The notes beneath the pieces are model-generated. The model ran no database searches, was not told the origin of the DNA, and was given only the letters and a program-made list of their open reading frames with translations. This document shows positions 1-10,115 of a stretch of DNA of 64,000 nt, one piece after another. The position numbers were made by a program, and so were the translations under genes. The stretch is taken from the NCBI RefSeq assembly GCF_002738225.1, contig NZ_PEBQ01000172.1, positions 1-64,000 of the forward strand, given 5' to 3'. Each line of letters opens with the position of its first letter. Positions within the stretch are counted from its first letter, which is position 1. Source of the DNA: Acetobacter pomorum (lineage in GTDB: Bacteria; Pseudomonadota; Alphaproteobacteria; Acetobacterales; Acetobacteraceae).

Positions 1-75
1 GATTCGAACCCACGGTACGGTTCCCCGCACGCTGGTTTTCAAGACCAGTTCCTTAAACCACTCGGACACCCATCC
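1..75 (-). tRNA. tRNA-Ser(UGA), 3' end cut off by the window edge
   Basis: Read on the minus strand the segment begins GGATGGG (5' acceptor strand), continues with a D arm carrying CCGAGTGG, then an anticodon stem-loop with CTTGAAA (anticodon TGA). A long class II variable arm and the T loop motif GTTCGAATC follow. The long variable arm and the anticodon together identify serine. The last bases of the T stem, the 3' acceptor strand and the CCA region lie outside the window. Confidence 0.93.
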
Positions 76-236
76 TCATACTATCCATCTGAGGACCTGT
101 GCCGCCTTATAAACAGGATATGGGCCTTCTGTCCAGCGGGAGAAAACACGATATATCAGTGGCAGTAAACTTGCTCTTCCGGCGTTGGGATTGTACAAGC
201 CCCATCCTTAATAGACATTCCTTTCAGGGACGAATT

Positions 237-803
237 ATGAAACAGCAGGCAAACCTGATCCGCGCCGGTCAGGTGATTGAGCATGATGGCCGCCGCTGGA
301 CGGTGCTGAAACAGCAGATCATCACCCCCGGCAAGGGCGGAGCATTTATTCAGGTTGAAATGCGCGACCTGAAAACCGGCAACAAAACCAACGAACGCTG
401 GCGGACCGCTGATAGCGTTGAACGCCTGATGACGGAAGATAAGGAATACCTGTATTCCTACACCGATGGCGAACTGCTGGTTCTGATGGACCCCGAAACT
501 TATGATCAGCTGACCGTTCCTGTGGATCTGCTTGGTGATCAGGCTCCGTTCATTCAGGATAACATGACCATCAACCTGCATCTGGTTGAAGGTGACCCGG
601 TTGGTATCGATCTGCCACCGCAGGTTACGCTGGAAGTTGTGGAAGCTGACCCGGTTGTAAAAGGCCAGACAGCATCTTCCTCCTACAAGCCCGCAAAACT
701 TTCCAATGGTGTCAAAACCATGGTGCCGCCCTTTATTGAATCGGGTGAACGTATTGTGGTTCGGACGGAAGACGGTTCCTACGTCGAACGCGCCAAAGAC
801 TGA
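237..803 (+). CDS. efp: Translation elongation factor P
   Basis: EF-P binds between the ribosomal P and E sites and relieves stalling at polyproline stretches. The 188-residue product has the usual length and three-domain beta-barrel layout. The tip loop PGKGGA (residues 31-36) carries Lys33, at the position that is beta-lysylated in enterobacteria; whether it is modified here cannot be seen. The reading frame is open much further upstream (from 99), but the ATG at 237 follows an AGGGA ribosome binding site at suitable spacing and gives the standard N terminus MKQQANLIRAG. It is followed 39 bases later by the inositol-monophosphatase-family gene, so the two may be cotranscribed. Confidence 0.97.
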   Translation: MKQQANLIRAGQVIEHDGRRWTVLKQQIITPGKGGAFIQVEMRDLKTGNKTNERWRTADSVERLMTEDKEYLYSYTDGELLVLMDPETYDQLTVPVDLLGDQAPFIQDNMTINLHLVEGDPVGIDLPPQVTLEVVEADPVVKGQTASSSYKPAKLSNGVKTMVPPFIESGERIVVRTEDGSYVERAKD

Positions 804-842
804 TTTTTTCCGTTTTCCCCTCCAGAGCAGGACAAAACTACC

Positions 843-1679
843 GTGGCCATGCGTCTTTCCCCCGTCATGATGGTGATGCAAACAGCAGCCCAGAAGGCGG
901 CCAAGCGTCTCCTGCGCGATTTTAACGAAGTCGAGCAGCTTCAAGTCAGCATCAAAGGGCCGGGAGACTTTGTTTCCCAAGCTGATCTGCGCGCAGAACA
1001 GACCTTGCGGGAAGAGCTGGAACGCGCCCGCCCCGGCTATGCCTTCTTCATGGAAGAATCAGGCAAATCCGGCAGCGATAACTGGACATGGCGTTGGGTG
1101 GTGGACCCACTGGATGGCACCACCAACTTCCTGCACGGTATTCCGCATTGGGCTATTTCCATTGGCTTGCAGCGCCGCCTGCCAGATGGGCGTATCGAAC
1201 TGGCAGCCGGGTTGGTGTACAACCCCGCTGCAGGTGAAATGTTCTGGGCGGAAAAAGGCACCGGTGCTTATCTGAACGAACGGCGTATCCGCGTATCCGC
1301 GCGGCGTGACATGCAGGAATCCCTGTTTGCCACAGGTATTCCGTTCGCCAAGGTGCCTGCGCGCATGCGTTTACCATTTGCACGGGTGCTGGGTTCTCTC
1401 ATGCCACGTGTGGCTGGCGTGCGCCGTTTTGGCGCTGCGGCGCTGGATCTGGCATGGGTAGCTGCCGGACGCTACGAAGGATACTGGGAATTCGGCATCA
1501 AACCTTGGGATTGTGCAGCTGGCGCACTGATTGTGCGTGAAGCTGGTGGACAGGCAACAGACCCAGCCGGCGTTGATCTGGATGATCTGCCCGAAGATGT
1601 CATGATTGTTGCAGGTAACGGCAATCTGCACGGCAAACTTTTGGAAGTGGTTGCAGAAAGCCTGAAAAACGACGCCTAA
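843..1679 (+). CDS. Inositol monophosphatase family protein (SuhB-like)
   Basis: Member of the Mg-dependent, Li-sensitive phosphatase family that hydrolyses inositol phosphates and related sugar phosphates. The first metal-binding signature is WVVDPLDGTTN (Asp88, Asp91), preceded by the Glu pair at 71-72. The second is PWDCAAGALIVREAGG with Asp223. The length, 278 residues, is normal. The start is either GTG 843, about 10 bases after AGCAGGA, or ATG 849; GTG has the better spacing. In enterobacteria SuhB also acts in rRNA antitermination, but nothing here says whether that applies. A strong hairpin follows at 1704-1739. Substrate unknown; histidinol phosphatase activity is possible in this family. 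Confidence 0.9.
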   Translation: MAMRLSPVMMVMQTAAQKAAKRLLRDFNEVEQLQVSIKGPGDFVSQADLRAEQTLREELERARPGYAFFMEESGKSGSDNWTWRWVVDPLDGTTNFLHGIPHWAISIGLQRRLPDGRIELAAGLVYNPAAGEMFWAEKGTGAYLNERRIRVSARRDMQESLFATGIPFAKVPARMRLPFARVLGSLMPRVAGVRRFGAAALDLAWVAAGRYEGYWEFGIKPWDCAAGALIVREAGGQATDPAGVDLDDLPEDVMIVAGNGNLHGKLLEVVAESLKNDA

Positions 1680-1703
1680 CTTTTCAGCCCTCAATCATTC
1701 CTC

Positions 1704-1742
1704 AAAAGGCTCGCTTCATAAAAATGGAGCGAGCCTTTTTGT
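1704..1742 (+). terminator. Rho-independent terminator after the SuhB-like gene
   Basis: A perfect 12-bp stem (AAAAGGCTCGCT at 1704-1715 with AGCGAGCCTTTT at 1728-1739) ends in a T run. It lies 25 bases after the stop codon and before the helicase gene. Confidence 0.9.
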
Positions 1743-1809
1743 TCTTCATATGTTGCTTTTTTACGTCTGCCTCTGGCATTACGCGGTGGAATAGATCATC
1801 TAGTGTCAT

Positions 1810-4767
1810 ATGCAGACATCTTTCCCCTCCGCTTACGATGCCCCAGCACTGGTTGCATATAAGGGAGCCTATTCCCTTCTTACGGAAGATGGAGAAGTTC
1901 TTCATCTGTCTGCGCAGGACGTAAGGCAAAACCTGCAAAACATGCCTTGCCCGCTTGTTATCCATGCACCGGCATTGGCCCGGCGGCTCAATTTATCACC
2001 CCCGGGGCAACCTGCGCCGTGGCTGGATCTGTTGGAACTGTTTGCCTTTGTGCATCCAGCTACACCTGTTGCGCCTACCCCACGCGGTCTGGCATTGGCC
2101 CTTGGCATGCAGGATGAGGATATAGGCGCAGCAGAAGCAGATTTGCTTCCACGCCTTCTCTCCCTTCTGCTCACCAATCTGGCACGTCAAAACCACGGGG
2201 CAACAGCGGAGCATCTGGCTGCCCTTACCCTAAGGCTGGCTCAGGCTGGATGGATCTGGAGCGGCACAGTTGCCGAAACTCTGGGGCTGCATAATAAACT
2301 GACGCCACAAGGCAAATTGCCAGAAACAATGCTGCAACCTGGGGACGCCCTGCGTATCTGGCGCTTTTTGCCCAAATGGGAGGAAACGCCCCTTCCGCCT
2401 CCACCTGCATCTCACCCTATCTCCCCTACAGAAGCGCGTGAGCAACTGACAAAAATGCTGGGTGAGGATGCTGAGGTCCGCACCGGACAAGCCGATTTTG
2501 CATCTGTTGCCACAGGCGCATTTGAACCACGAAATGTGCGGGGTGATCCTGCCATTGTCTTGGCCGAAGCTGGCACAGGCACGGGTAAAACACTTGGCTA
2601 TATTGCCCCTGCCAGCCTTTGGGCAGAACGGAACAAAGGGGCTGTTTGGATCAGCACCTATACGCGCCACCTGCAACGCCAGATTGAGCAGGAAACCCGT
2701 AGGCTTTACCCAGACCAAGCCACACATCGGCAACGGGTTGTTTTACGCAAGGGCCGAGAAAACTATCTGTGCCTGCTAAATATGGAAGAAGCCGTAAATA
2801 CTGCGGCCTCCCGCCCTGCAGGCATTACCATTGCCCTCATCATGCTGGCGCGATGGAGCTTGGCCACTGCAGATGGTGATCTGTTTGGGGGTGATCTGCC
2901 CGGCTGGTTTGGGGATCTGTTCGGCCAAGGCAATCTAATCGGCGTGGCAGACAGGCGTGGCGAGTGTATTCACGGTGCGTGTGCCCATTATCAGAATTGT
3001 TTTGTTGAACATTCTATTCGTCGTGCGCGGGAAGCTGATCTGGTTATTGCCAACCATGCCCTTGTTATGGCGCAGGCTGCTTACGCACAAGCAGGTATGA
3101 GCGATGATGCAGATGAAACGGATGACCCCTCTGCCCCATCCCGTTATGTGTTTGATGAAGGCCACCATCTGGCCGATGCGGCGGATAGCGCCTTTTCTGC
3201 TGAGCTTTCTGGGTTGGAAGCCGCAGAACTCCGCCGCTGGTTGCTTGGCGCAGAAGGCAGGCGCTCCCGCGCGCGTGGCCTGAAGCGCCGTCTGGATGAT
3301 CTGGTTGTTGGTCATCCCAAGCTGGAAACACCGCTGGATGCTGCCCTTATGGCGGCAACAGCACTCCCTGCGCCCGGCTGGTCTTCCCGCTTGGGGCAGG
3401 AACATGCTGATGAGCCTCCCCCCCCCGAACCTCCGGAAGATATCGGTCTCTTTCCGCTTGAGCCGGAAGCTCCCCAACCGGTGCTGGAAAACCCCACGGA
3501 AGCCTTTTTGCGTCTTTTACGCCAGCAAGCACTTGCCAGAACGCAGGAAGGTGGCAAGCAACATGTTTACGCAGCCCTTGAATGTGATCTGCACCCCCTT
3601 GTGCCAGACTTGGCAGAAGCCGGGCATCTGCTGGCACGTGCGTTAACACGGCTTGTGGAGCCTTTACGGACCTTGGCTGAACGCCTGCATGCGCGCCTTG
3701 AGGAAGATGCCGAAACACTGGATTCCGCAACGCGCGGCCGCATAGAAGCCATGACCCGTGCCCTGCGCCGCAGAGCGATTTCCCGCTTGGATGCGTGGAT
3801 TGCCATGCTAAGCGCATTAGATACTCCACCTGAACCCGATACCACGCCAGCCCATGTACACTTCATCCGCCTTGAACGGCGCGAAAAGCAACGGATGGGC
3901 GAGCAAGATGTAGGCCTTTATCGCTATTGGCTGGACCCCACCATTCCGTTTGCTGGCATTATGGCCATACCTGCGCAAGGTATGCTGATTACATCCGCCA
4001 CCCTGCGTGACCAGCAGACAAACGAGCCTGAAAGCGATAATGCGGAAAAAGCATGGGAAGCCGCCGAGGCACGCACAGGCGCCAATCACTTTCCCTCGCC
4101 TCCGCTGCGCGCCAGTCTGGCCAGTCCTTTTGATTACGCCCGCCAAACACGCGCGTATATTGTGACTGACATAGATAACAGCAGTATTGTGGATCTGGCA
4201 GCTGCTTTCCGCACGCTTTTCTTGGCATCTGGTGGCGGAGGTTTGGGGCTATTCACGGCCATTTCTCGCCTACGTGGCGTATATGACCGTATTGCGCCTA
4301 CACTGGAAGAAAACGGCCTGCCGCTTTACGCCCAGCATGTAGATGCGATGGACAACAACACACTGGTAGATATTTTCCGGACGGAAGAACATGCCTGCCT
4401 GTTGGGCACAGATGCCATGAGAGACGGCGTTGATGTGCCCGGCAATGCGTTGCGCCTGGTGGCTTTTGAGCGTGTGCCTTGGCCGCGGCCAGACATTCTG
4501 CACCGTGAACGCCGTATTCACCTTTCTGGAGGTGACCCGAAATCTTTTGATGAACGAATTGCACGCCTACGGTTACGTCAGGCTTTTGGTCGGCTTATCC
4601 GCCGTCAGTCTGACCGAGGGGTTTTCGTCCTGCTAGACAGGCGCACCCCTACCCGTTTGCTCAGTGCTTTTCCCGCAGGGGTGGAAGTCCGCCGCCTTGG
4701 GTTGGCAGAAACAGCGCGAGAACTTGCTGCCTTTTTGGCAGAAACAGAAAGGGCCGATCAAAACTGA
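1810..4767 (+). CDS. DinG-like ATP-dependent DNA helicase (Rad3/XPD superfamily 2)
   Basis: Large (985 aa) superfamily 2 helicase of the Rad3/XPD/DinG type, which unwinds DNA 5' to 3' using ATP. Visible motifs are Walker A AEAGTGTGKT (about residues 252-261) and the DEAH-type box DEGHH (about 449-453). Between them are cysteines in YLCLL (about 320) and GECIHGACAHYQNC (about 385-397), placed as in the iron-sulfur domain of this family. The C-terminal half contains ITSATL and a QAFGRLIRR motif VI. It is longer than E. coli DinG; roughly the first 220 residues before the motor are not recognisable to me. The 3' end contains an inverted repeat that serves the convergent cspA gene. Role in repair of R-loops or secondary structure is inferred from the family. 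Confidence 0.88.
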   Translation: MQTSFPSAYDAPALVAYKGAYSLLTEDGEVLHLSAQDVRQNLQNMPCPLVIHAPALARRLNLSPPGQPAPWLDLLELFAFVHPATPVAPTPRGLALALGMQDEDIGAAEADLLPRLLSLLLTNLARQNHGATAEHLAALTLRLAQAGWIWSGTVAETLGLHNKLTPQGKLPETMLQPGDALRIWRFLPKWEETPLPPPPASHPISPTEAREQLTKMLGEDAEVRTGQADFASVATGAFEPRNVRGDPAIVLAEAGTGTGKTLGYIAPASLWAERNKGAVWISTYTRHLQRQIEQETRRLYPDQATHRQRVVLRKGRENYLCLLNMEEAVNTAASRPAGITIALIMLARWSLATADGDLFGGDLPGWFGDLFGQGNLIGVADRRGECIHGACAHYQNCFVEHSIRRAREADLVIANHALVMAQAAYAQAGMSDDADETDDPSAPSRYVFDEGHHLADAADSAFSAELSGLEAAELRRWLLGAEGRRSRARGLKRRLDDLVVGHPKLETPLDAALMAATALPAPGWSSRLGQEHADEPPPPEPPEDIGLFPLEPEAPQPVLENPTEAFLRLLRQQALARTQEGGKQHVYAALECDLHPLVPDLAEAGHLLARALTRLVEPLRTLAERLHARLEEDAETLDSATRGRIEAMTRALRRRAISRLDAWIAMLSALDTPPEPDTTPAHVHFIRLERREKQRMGEQDVGLYRYWLDPTIPFAGIMAIPAQGMLITSATLRDQQTNEPESDNAEKAWEAAEARTGANHFPSPPLRASLASPFDYARQTRAYIVTDIDNSSIVDLAAAFRTLFLASGGGGLGLFTAISRLRGVYDRIAPTLEENGLPLYAQHVDAMDNNTLVDIFRTEEHACLLGTDAMRDGVDVPGNALRLVAFERVPWPRPDILHRERRIHLSGGDPKSFDERIARLRLRQAFGRLIRRQSDRGVFVLLDRRTPTRLLSAFPAGVEVRRLGLAETARELAAFLAETERADQN

Positions 4768-4775
4768 TCGGCCCT
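4742..4775 (-). terminator. Terminator of cspA, lying inside the helicase 3' end
   Basis: AGGGCCGATCA (4750-4760) pairs perfectly with TGATCGGCCCT (4765-4775) around an AAAC loop. Read on the minus strand the stem is followed by TTTCTGTTTCTG, a T-rich tract, so it fits termination of the leftward cspA transcript. The right arm includes the TGA stop codon of the helicase gene. Confidence 0.75.
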
Positions 4776-4785
4776 GCCTGAAAAA

Positions 4786-4989
4786 TCAATCTACTTTCAG
4801 ATTGGTTGCAGCCTGCTTGCCGCGTTCTTCAACCAGATCGAAAGAAACTTTCTGTCCGTCATTCAGGCCACGCAAACCCGCTGCCTGCACTGCGGTAATA
4901 TGCACGAACACATCTTTACCGCCATCATCTGGGGCAATAAAGCCATAACCCTTGGTGGCGTTAAACCATTTTACTGTACCGGTCGGCAT
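4786..4989 (-). CDS. Cold-shock domain protein (CspA family)
   Basis: A 67-residue single cold-shock domain that binds single-stranded nucleic acid and acts as an RNA chaperone. RNP1 is seen as KGYGFIAP (residues 13-20) and RNP2 as DVFVHITAV (26-34). The frame is open upstream to 5034, but the N terminus [10 protein letters not shown] at 4989 is the family norm, so the extra 15 residues are rejected. The gene converges on the helicase, with its stop 19 bases from the helicase stop and its terminator inside that gene. The roughly 140-base region upstream could form the leader typical of cold-inducible csp genes, but I cannot tell whether it is cold-induced. Confidence 0.95.
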   Translation of the reverse strand: MPTGTVKWFNATKGYGFIAPDDGGKDVFVHITAVQAAGLRGLNDGQKVSFDLVEERGKQAATNLKVD

Positions 4990-5132
4990 GAGCGGGATAG
5001 TCCTTGTTCTTCTCAACGTTTTGTCCTGCGGCACACCGTGTGCGGTTCAGGATATGCCCCATCCCCCCATGACCAGCAGCAATTGTCAATCATAATTCGA
5101 AAACTGGCCAAAGCAGAGACAGAGAAAAAGCC

Positions 5133-5801
5133 CTACGGGTTCAGGTTGCTTTTCAGGAAATCAATGCTGCGGGCCTGTGCTTCCTGATAAGCTTTAGCAT
5201 TAAAAGAGCTTCTTTCCGGGCAACCAAACCCGTGTCCGGCATCATCGTACACGTAAAGTTCAACTTCAGGGTGCGCCTGCCGAATGGCTGCAATATCGGT
5301 ATGTGGGATACTTGCATCCTGCTCTCCAAAATGGAGCTGTACGGGGCAGCGCGGAGTCTCATTTCGGCTGGCGGCAATACCGCCCCCATACCAGCCAACG
5401 GCTGCTGCAAAGTCATCCGTTCTGCACGCAGCCTCCCAAGCCAGTGTGCCACCCCAGCAATAGCCGATAATACCAACCTTGCGCGGTTTGAGAACTGCAG
5501 CCGCAGCCTGAATATCCAGCAGCGTTTTTGCCAGAGGAATCTGTGCCCGCAATGCCAGACCCTCTTTCACACCTTCGGCAGAATAATCCAGCTCCACCCC
5601 GCGTTGCACACGGTCAAACAAGGCCGGGGCAATCACGTGAAATCCGGCTTCAGCAAAGTTTTCACACACTTGCCGGATATGGTGGTTTACGCCAAAAATT
5701 TCCTGAAGCACGATAAGCGCGTAAGGATGATGGCTGCTTTCGGTTTCCCATGCGGAAAACTCATGTCCGTCAGCAGCCTTAAGTGTTGTGATATGACCCA
5801 T
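5133..5801 (-). CDS. Dienelactone hydrolase family protein
   Basis: Alpha/beta hydrolase of 222 residues, the usual size of cytoplasmic dienelactone hydrolases. The nucleophile is a cysteine in GYCWGG (Cys115), the hallmark of this family rather than the serine of esterases. Asp162 (GEQDASIP) and His190 (DDAGHGF) complete the triad. Family members open dienelactones in chlorocatechol degradation, but many are general detoxifying hydrolases, and no aromatic degradation genes adjoin this one. It is divergent from groESL; the ATG at 5801 follows an AGGTGC ribosome binding site. Substrate unknown. Confidence 0.92.
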   Translation of the reverse strand: MGHITTLKAADGHEFSAWETESSHHPYALIVLQEIFGVNHHIRQVCENFAEAGFHVIAPALFDRVQRGVELDYSAEGVKEGLALRAQIPLAKTLLDIQAAAAVLKPRKVGIIGYCWGGTLAWEAACRTDDFAAAVGWYGGGIAASRNETPRCPVQLHFGEQDASIPHTDIAAIRQAHPEVELYVYDDAGHGFGCPERSSFNAKAYQEAQARSIDFLKSNLNP

Positions 5802-5857
5802 GCGAGCACCTCCTATCTGTTATCAGGTTACAGCAAAAAGAAACTTTATCCACATTC

Positions 5858-5886
5858 CTTGACTCTGCCATTGGGCAGACCTATCT
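5858..5886 (+). promoter_or_regulatory. Sigma-32 (RpoH) type promoter of groESL
   Basis: CTTG at 5858-5861, an 18-base spacer, then CCTATCT at 5880-5886. This matches the alphaproteobacterial RpoH consensus CTTG-N17/18-CYTATNT exactly, and it lies just upstream of the CIRCE element and groES. Confidence 0.8.
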
Positions 5887-5892
5887 CCTGTT

Positions 5893-5919
5893 TTGGCACT
5901 CCCGGGGTGGGAGTGCTAA
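5893..5919 (+). promoter_or_regulatory. CIRCE operator (HrcA binding site)
   Basis: TTGGCACTC, nine bases, GAGTGCTAA: the standard CIRCE inverted repeat (TTAGCACTC-N9-GAGTGCTAA) with one base changed in the left arm. It lies 7 bases after the sigma-32 -10 box and 92 bases before groES, so HrcA bound here would block groESL transcription until heat shock. The hrcA gene is not in the window. Confidence 0.95.
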
Positions 5920-6011
5920 CGTAACGCGGCGTTATGTTACGCGCGACAAAGAGAATGGCGCTGCTTTCTATTAAGGGCACCATTCCAGAAATGAATGTGG
6001 AGCGATCCATA

Positions 6012-6305
6012 ATGACGAAGTTTCGTCCCTTACACGACCGGGTAGTTGTCCGTCGCCTTGAAGGCGAACAGAAGACCGCTGGCGGAATCATCATTCCTGA
6101 TACAGCTCAGGAAAAGCCTATGGAAGGCGAAGTGGTTGCCGTGGGTCCGGGTGCCCGGAATGAACAGGGCCAGATTGTAGCGCTCGATGTTAAAACCGGT
6201 GACCGTGTGCTGTTTGGCAAATGGTCCGGTACGGAAGTGAAGATCGACGGCGAAGAGCTGCTGATCATGAAGGAAAGCGACATCATGGGCGTGGTAACCG
6301 CCTGA
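6012..6305 (+). CDS. groES: Co-chaperonin GroES (Hsp10)
   Basis: The 97-residue ring-forming lid of the GroEL folding chamber. The N terminus [12 protein letters not shown] and the mobile loop region [12 protein letters not shown] (about residues 22-33) are characteristic. The ATG at 6012 follows GGAG with good spacing; the longer frame from 5934 would run through the leader and is rejected. It is followed after 54 bases by groEL in the usual bicistronic operon. The promoter region combines a sigma-32 promoter and a CIRCE operator. Confidence 0.98.
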   Translation: MTKFRPLHDRVVVRRLEGEQKTAGGIIIPDTAQEKPMEGEVVAVGPGARNEQGQIVALDVKTGDRVLFGKWSGTEVKIDGEELLIMKESDIMGVVTA

Positions 6306-6335
6306 TTTTGCGTTGATCCGCACTTTTAATTTTAG

Positions 6336-8000
<1,665 letters not shown>

Positions 8001-8053
8001 GTCCTTTCAAACCATTAATACGGCACTAAACTTGCTGTATCATCAGTTTGAGG

Positions 8054-8090
8054 AAAACTGCTCTCTGAAAAGAGAGCAGTTTTCTTTTTG
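8054..8090 (+). terminator. Rho-independent terminator of groESL
   Basis: A perfect 13-bp stem (AAAACTGCTCTCT at 8054-8066 with AGAGAGCAGTTTT at 8071-8083) closed by a GAAA tetraloop and followed by a T-rich tract. Confidence 0.95.
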
Positions 8091-8352
8091 AAACATTTCA
8101 GTCCCTAGTGAATTACAATATACTCAGATTACATCGCTAAATTTCAAATATGAACTCTGGCAATAGGTAACCGTGACATTAAGCATCCTTCTCATTTTGA
8201 GAGAAAAGGGAAATATTATATAGCGCTTTGAAGAGCAAAAAATGGCGTACATTTTGAATACTGCAGACCAACCTGATTTTCATAGTGGTTCGTCTGATCC
8301 CCAATAGTGTAAATGAACAGCCCCACATATGATTTTTGAGCGGACGTAACGA

Positions 8353-8425
8353 GTCCGTATGGAATAGCTTTTTATCACTAAGCTCATTTAGGCGTGCTAG
8401 CACTTTTCAACGTCAAAGATACGCG
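8353..8425 (-). repeat. Decayed fragment, copy A of an inverted pair
   Basis: On the minus strand this stretch contains TCTTTGACGTTGAA (8406-8419) and CTATTCCATACGGAC (8353-8367). Copy B on the plus strand (about 10264-10405) has the same 14-mer exactly and the second block with one change, but with about 30 more bases between them. Past the second block the similarity continues for about 35 bases with many third-position and transition changes. Translated, the copies read LFHTDSLRPLKNHMW here and LFHTNLLHPLNIQMY in copy B. This suggests remnants of one gene or mobile element; I do not recognise the family. Confidence 0.55.
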
Positions 8426-8610
8426 CCTGCTTCAGGCCCTACTCATTAAAATATAAGGGAAAGAATTACAGACAGCCACTTAAACACCGAGGTTTTTTCT
8501 CTATTCGGGATGTAGGCAAGTTCGCCAACGGGCCAATGTAGCAGAAAATAGCTCCGAACATTTTCCCAAAAAATTATACTTAAATCAGTAAGGATTTTTG
8601 TGATTTCTAA

Positions 8611-8649
8611 GTTCTCTCTCATTCTTCCTAAGAAGTTATGAGAGAGAAC
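8611..8649. repeat. Perfect 12-bp inverted repeat downstream of the glycosyltransferase
   Basis: GTTCTCTCTCAT (8611-8622) pairs exactly with ATGAGAGAGAAC (8638-8649) around a 15-base loop that can partly pair further (CTT with AAG). It lies 75 bases past the stop of the leftward glycosyltransferase gene and could end its transcript, but neither side has a real T run. Confidence 0.5.
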
Positions 8650-8723
8650 CGTAGAGCTGCCTCTTAAAACGGCTATCTAGTCATTCGATAGAAGCAGTAT
8701 AAAGACCAATTAATGGTAGCTAC

Positions 8724-10109
8724 TTATGATTTCTGATGCTCTATTTCAAAAGCACCCAGAGTTTTATCTTTTTGATCTGAAAAACCGTTTCCATGTTTTT
8801 TATGAAGATATGCAACATATTCACGCATAAATGTTGATCTAGATCTTCCATGAGACCAAAAGTGCACAAAGCCCTTTTCTTGATCATGTATATTGTCAAT
8901 TTTGGGTACAGAAACAGAATTTGTAATTGAAGTTCCATCAAATACATCTAATTTATAAAAAACATAATTCAGTATACTTTGATCGTAAAACGGTATGCTA
9001 TCTCTGCCAAATTTTATTGTATATGATATTAACATTCTGTATGCTGCTTTAAATACATAATTCAATTTCTCCCATGAAGGTATCATAATAATACCCGCAT
9101 TAAATCCCTCACCTTTAGAGAATAAAGGAAATGGATGTTGAGAGTATAAAGTTGATCCGTTTGATGCATTATTTGTTATATAATGATTTTTTTCTATTTG
9201 AGCACTTATTTTTTCTTCTTTCATGAATAACGGTATGTTGTCTTTTAATGGTTTGTTAAATATTATATCACAATCTACGTAAATAATTGGCTGGAATCTA
9301 GAAAATATATCAGATGAAAGAAGAGGAATTCTGCTGCCTACATAATCAAGTCTATCGAATCCTCTTGATTCTATTACAGATACATTGTGTAAATTATGTT
9401 TCTTACATACGTCTTTTATAAACTTTTTATTTATATCTGTTGCAATAAATATTGTCCCTTTATACTCCCCAAACATAGATAAACTTTCAATAGATATTTT
9501 AAATTGATCAAGTATATCTCCAGATCCATATAGAATATACAATATAGCAGGATTTACTATTTTAGCCACACACGGAACATAATCATCGAAAAATATGATA
9601 TCTGATTTTAGGGGACAGTTCATATCTTCGAATAAGTCATCAATTTTTATTTTTACATTGTCAAAATATAAATACTCAATATTGGTTTTATTTTCTGAAA
9701 ATGAAAGTAATTTATCTTCGAATAATATCTGTTTACTAGACAGAAATATTATTTTTTCAGCCTCCTCTTTGCTTAAGATTCTAAATTCTTCCCATAGACT
9801 TGGTTTGCTTCTATATTCTAAATCTTTATTTGGTCGTGCAGATAAAAATCCTTTTTGTGTTTTTATAAAAATAAAATCTTCATTCCCACTTCTAATTAAT
9901 TCGATACAATCATCTGTGACAGCTTTATTCGGAAATTCCAAACCAGAATCAAAGCTAAATGGAGAATTATTCTTACCTAGTGAATATAAACCAGCTTCTT
10001 TTTTAATTGAAATAAGATCATCCACACTTGATACATCATCAATAGATTTTTGAATTATTTTTCCATTGTTTTCAGATAAAAAATTTCCGAAGTGCGTAAG
10101 TATATACAT
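8724..10109 (-). CDS. Glycosyltransferase-like protein (GT-A fold, GT8-like), AT-rich
   Basis: A 461-residue protein. The C-terminal half has features of GT-A glycosyltransferases: IIYVDCDIIFNKPL with a DxD metal/nucleotide-sugar motif (about residues 275-282), FNAGIIMIPSWEKL, then FYDQSILNYVFY and HFWSHGRS, the order seen in glycogenin/LgtC-like GT8 enzymes. The first 170 residues match nothing I know. No signal peptide or membrane segment is visible. The ATG at 10109 lies 6 bases after AGGTGA; a TTG two codons upstream is less likely. The gene is far richer in A+T than its neighbours (one 60-base row, 9241-9300, has 15 G or C) and uses AT-ending codons, which points to recent acquisition. 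It stands alone between decayed repeats. Sugar donor and acceptor are unknown. Confidence 0.7.
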   Translation of the reverse strand: MYILTHFGNFLSENNGKIIQKSIDDVSSVDDLISIKKEAGLYSLGKNNSPFSFDSGLEFPNKAVTDDCIELIRSGNEDFIFIKTQKGFLSARPNKDLEYRSKPSLWEEFRILSKEEAEKIIFLSSKQILFEDKLLSFSENKTNIEYLYFDNVKIKIDDLFEDMNCPLKSDIIFFDDYVPCVAKIVNPAILYILYGSGDILDQFKISIESLSMFGEYKGTIFIATDINKKFIKDVCKKHNLHNVSVIESRGFDRLDYVGSRIPLLSSDIFSRFQPIIYVDCDIIFNKPLKDNIPLFMKEEKISAQIEKNHYITNNASNGSTLYSQHPFPLFSKGEGFNAGIIMIPSWEKLNYVFKAAYRMLISYTIKFGRDSIPFYDQSILNYVFYKLDVFDGTSITNSVSVPKIDNIHDQEKGFVHFWSHGRSRSTFMREYVAYLHKKHGNGFSDQKDKTLGAFEIEHQKS

Positions 10110-10115
10110 TAACAA

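Larger units (their letters stand above)
8091..8723. other. Gene-poor AT-rich stretch left of the glycosyltransferase gene
   Basis: About 630 bases without a gene I can support. It holds a decayed fragment at about 8353-8425 that is repeated in opposite orientation at about 10264-10405, and a perfect hairpin at 8611-8649. A 74-codon minus-strand frame (8179-8403) has no recognisable motif and no convincing ribosome binding site; part of it is the repeated relic, so I treat it as gene debris. Base composition is more AT-rich than the flanking core genes. Confidence 0.5.

Noticed and set aside
1..75. tRNA-Ser as an integration site for a genomic island
   Set aside because: The genes beside it (efp, SuhB-like) are core and show no direct repeat of the tRNA 3' end within the window; the 3' end itself is outside.
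156..980. A 274-codon minus-strand frame opposite efp and the SuhB-like gene
   Set aside because: Antisense to two well-supported genes, His/Phe-rich and without a recognisable domain.
8179..8403. A 74-codon minus-strand frame in the AT-rich island
   Set aside because: No ribosome binding site or known motif; part of it belongs to a decayed repeat, so I list it as debris rather than a gene.
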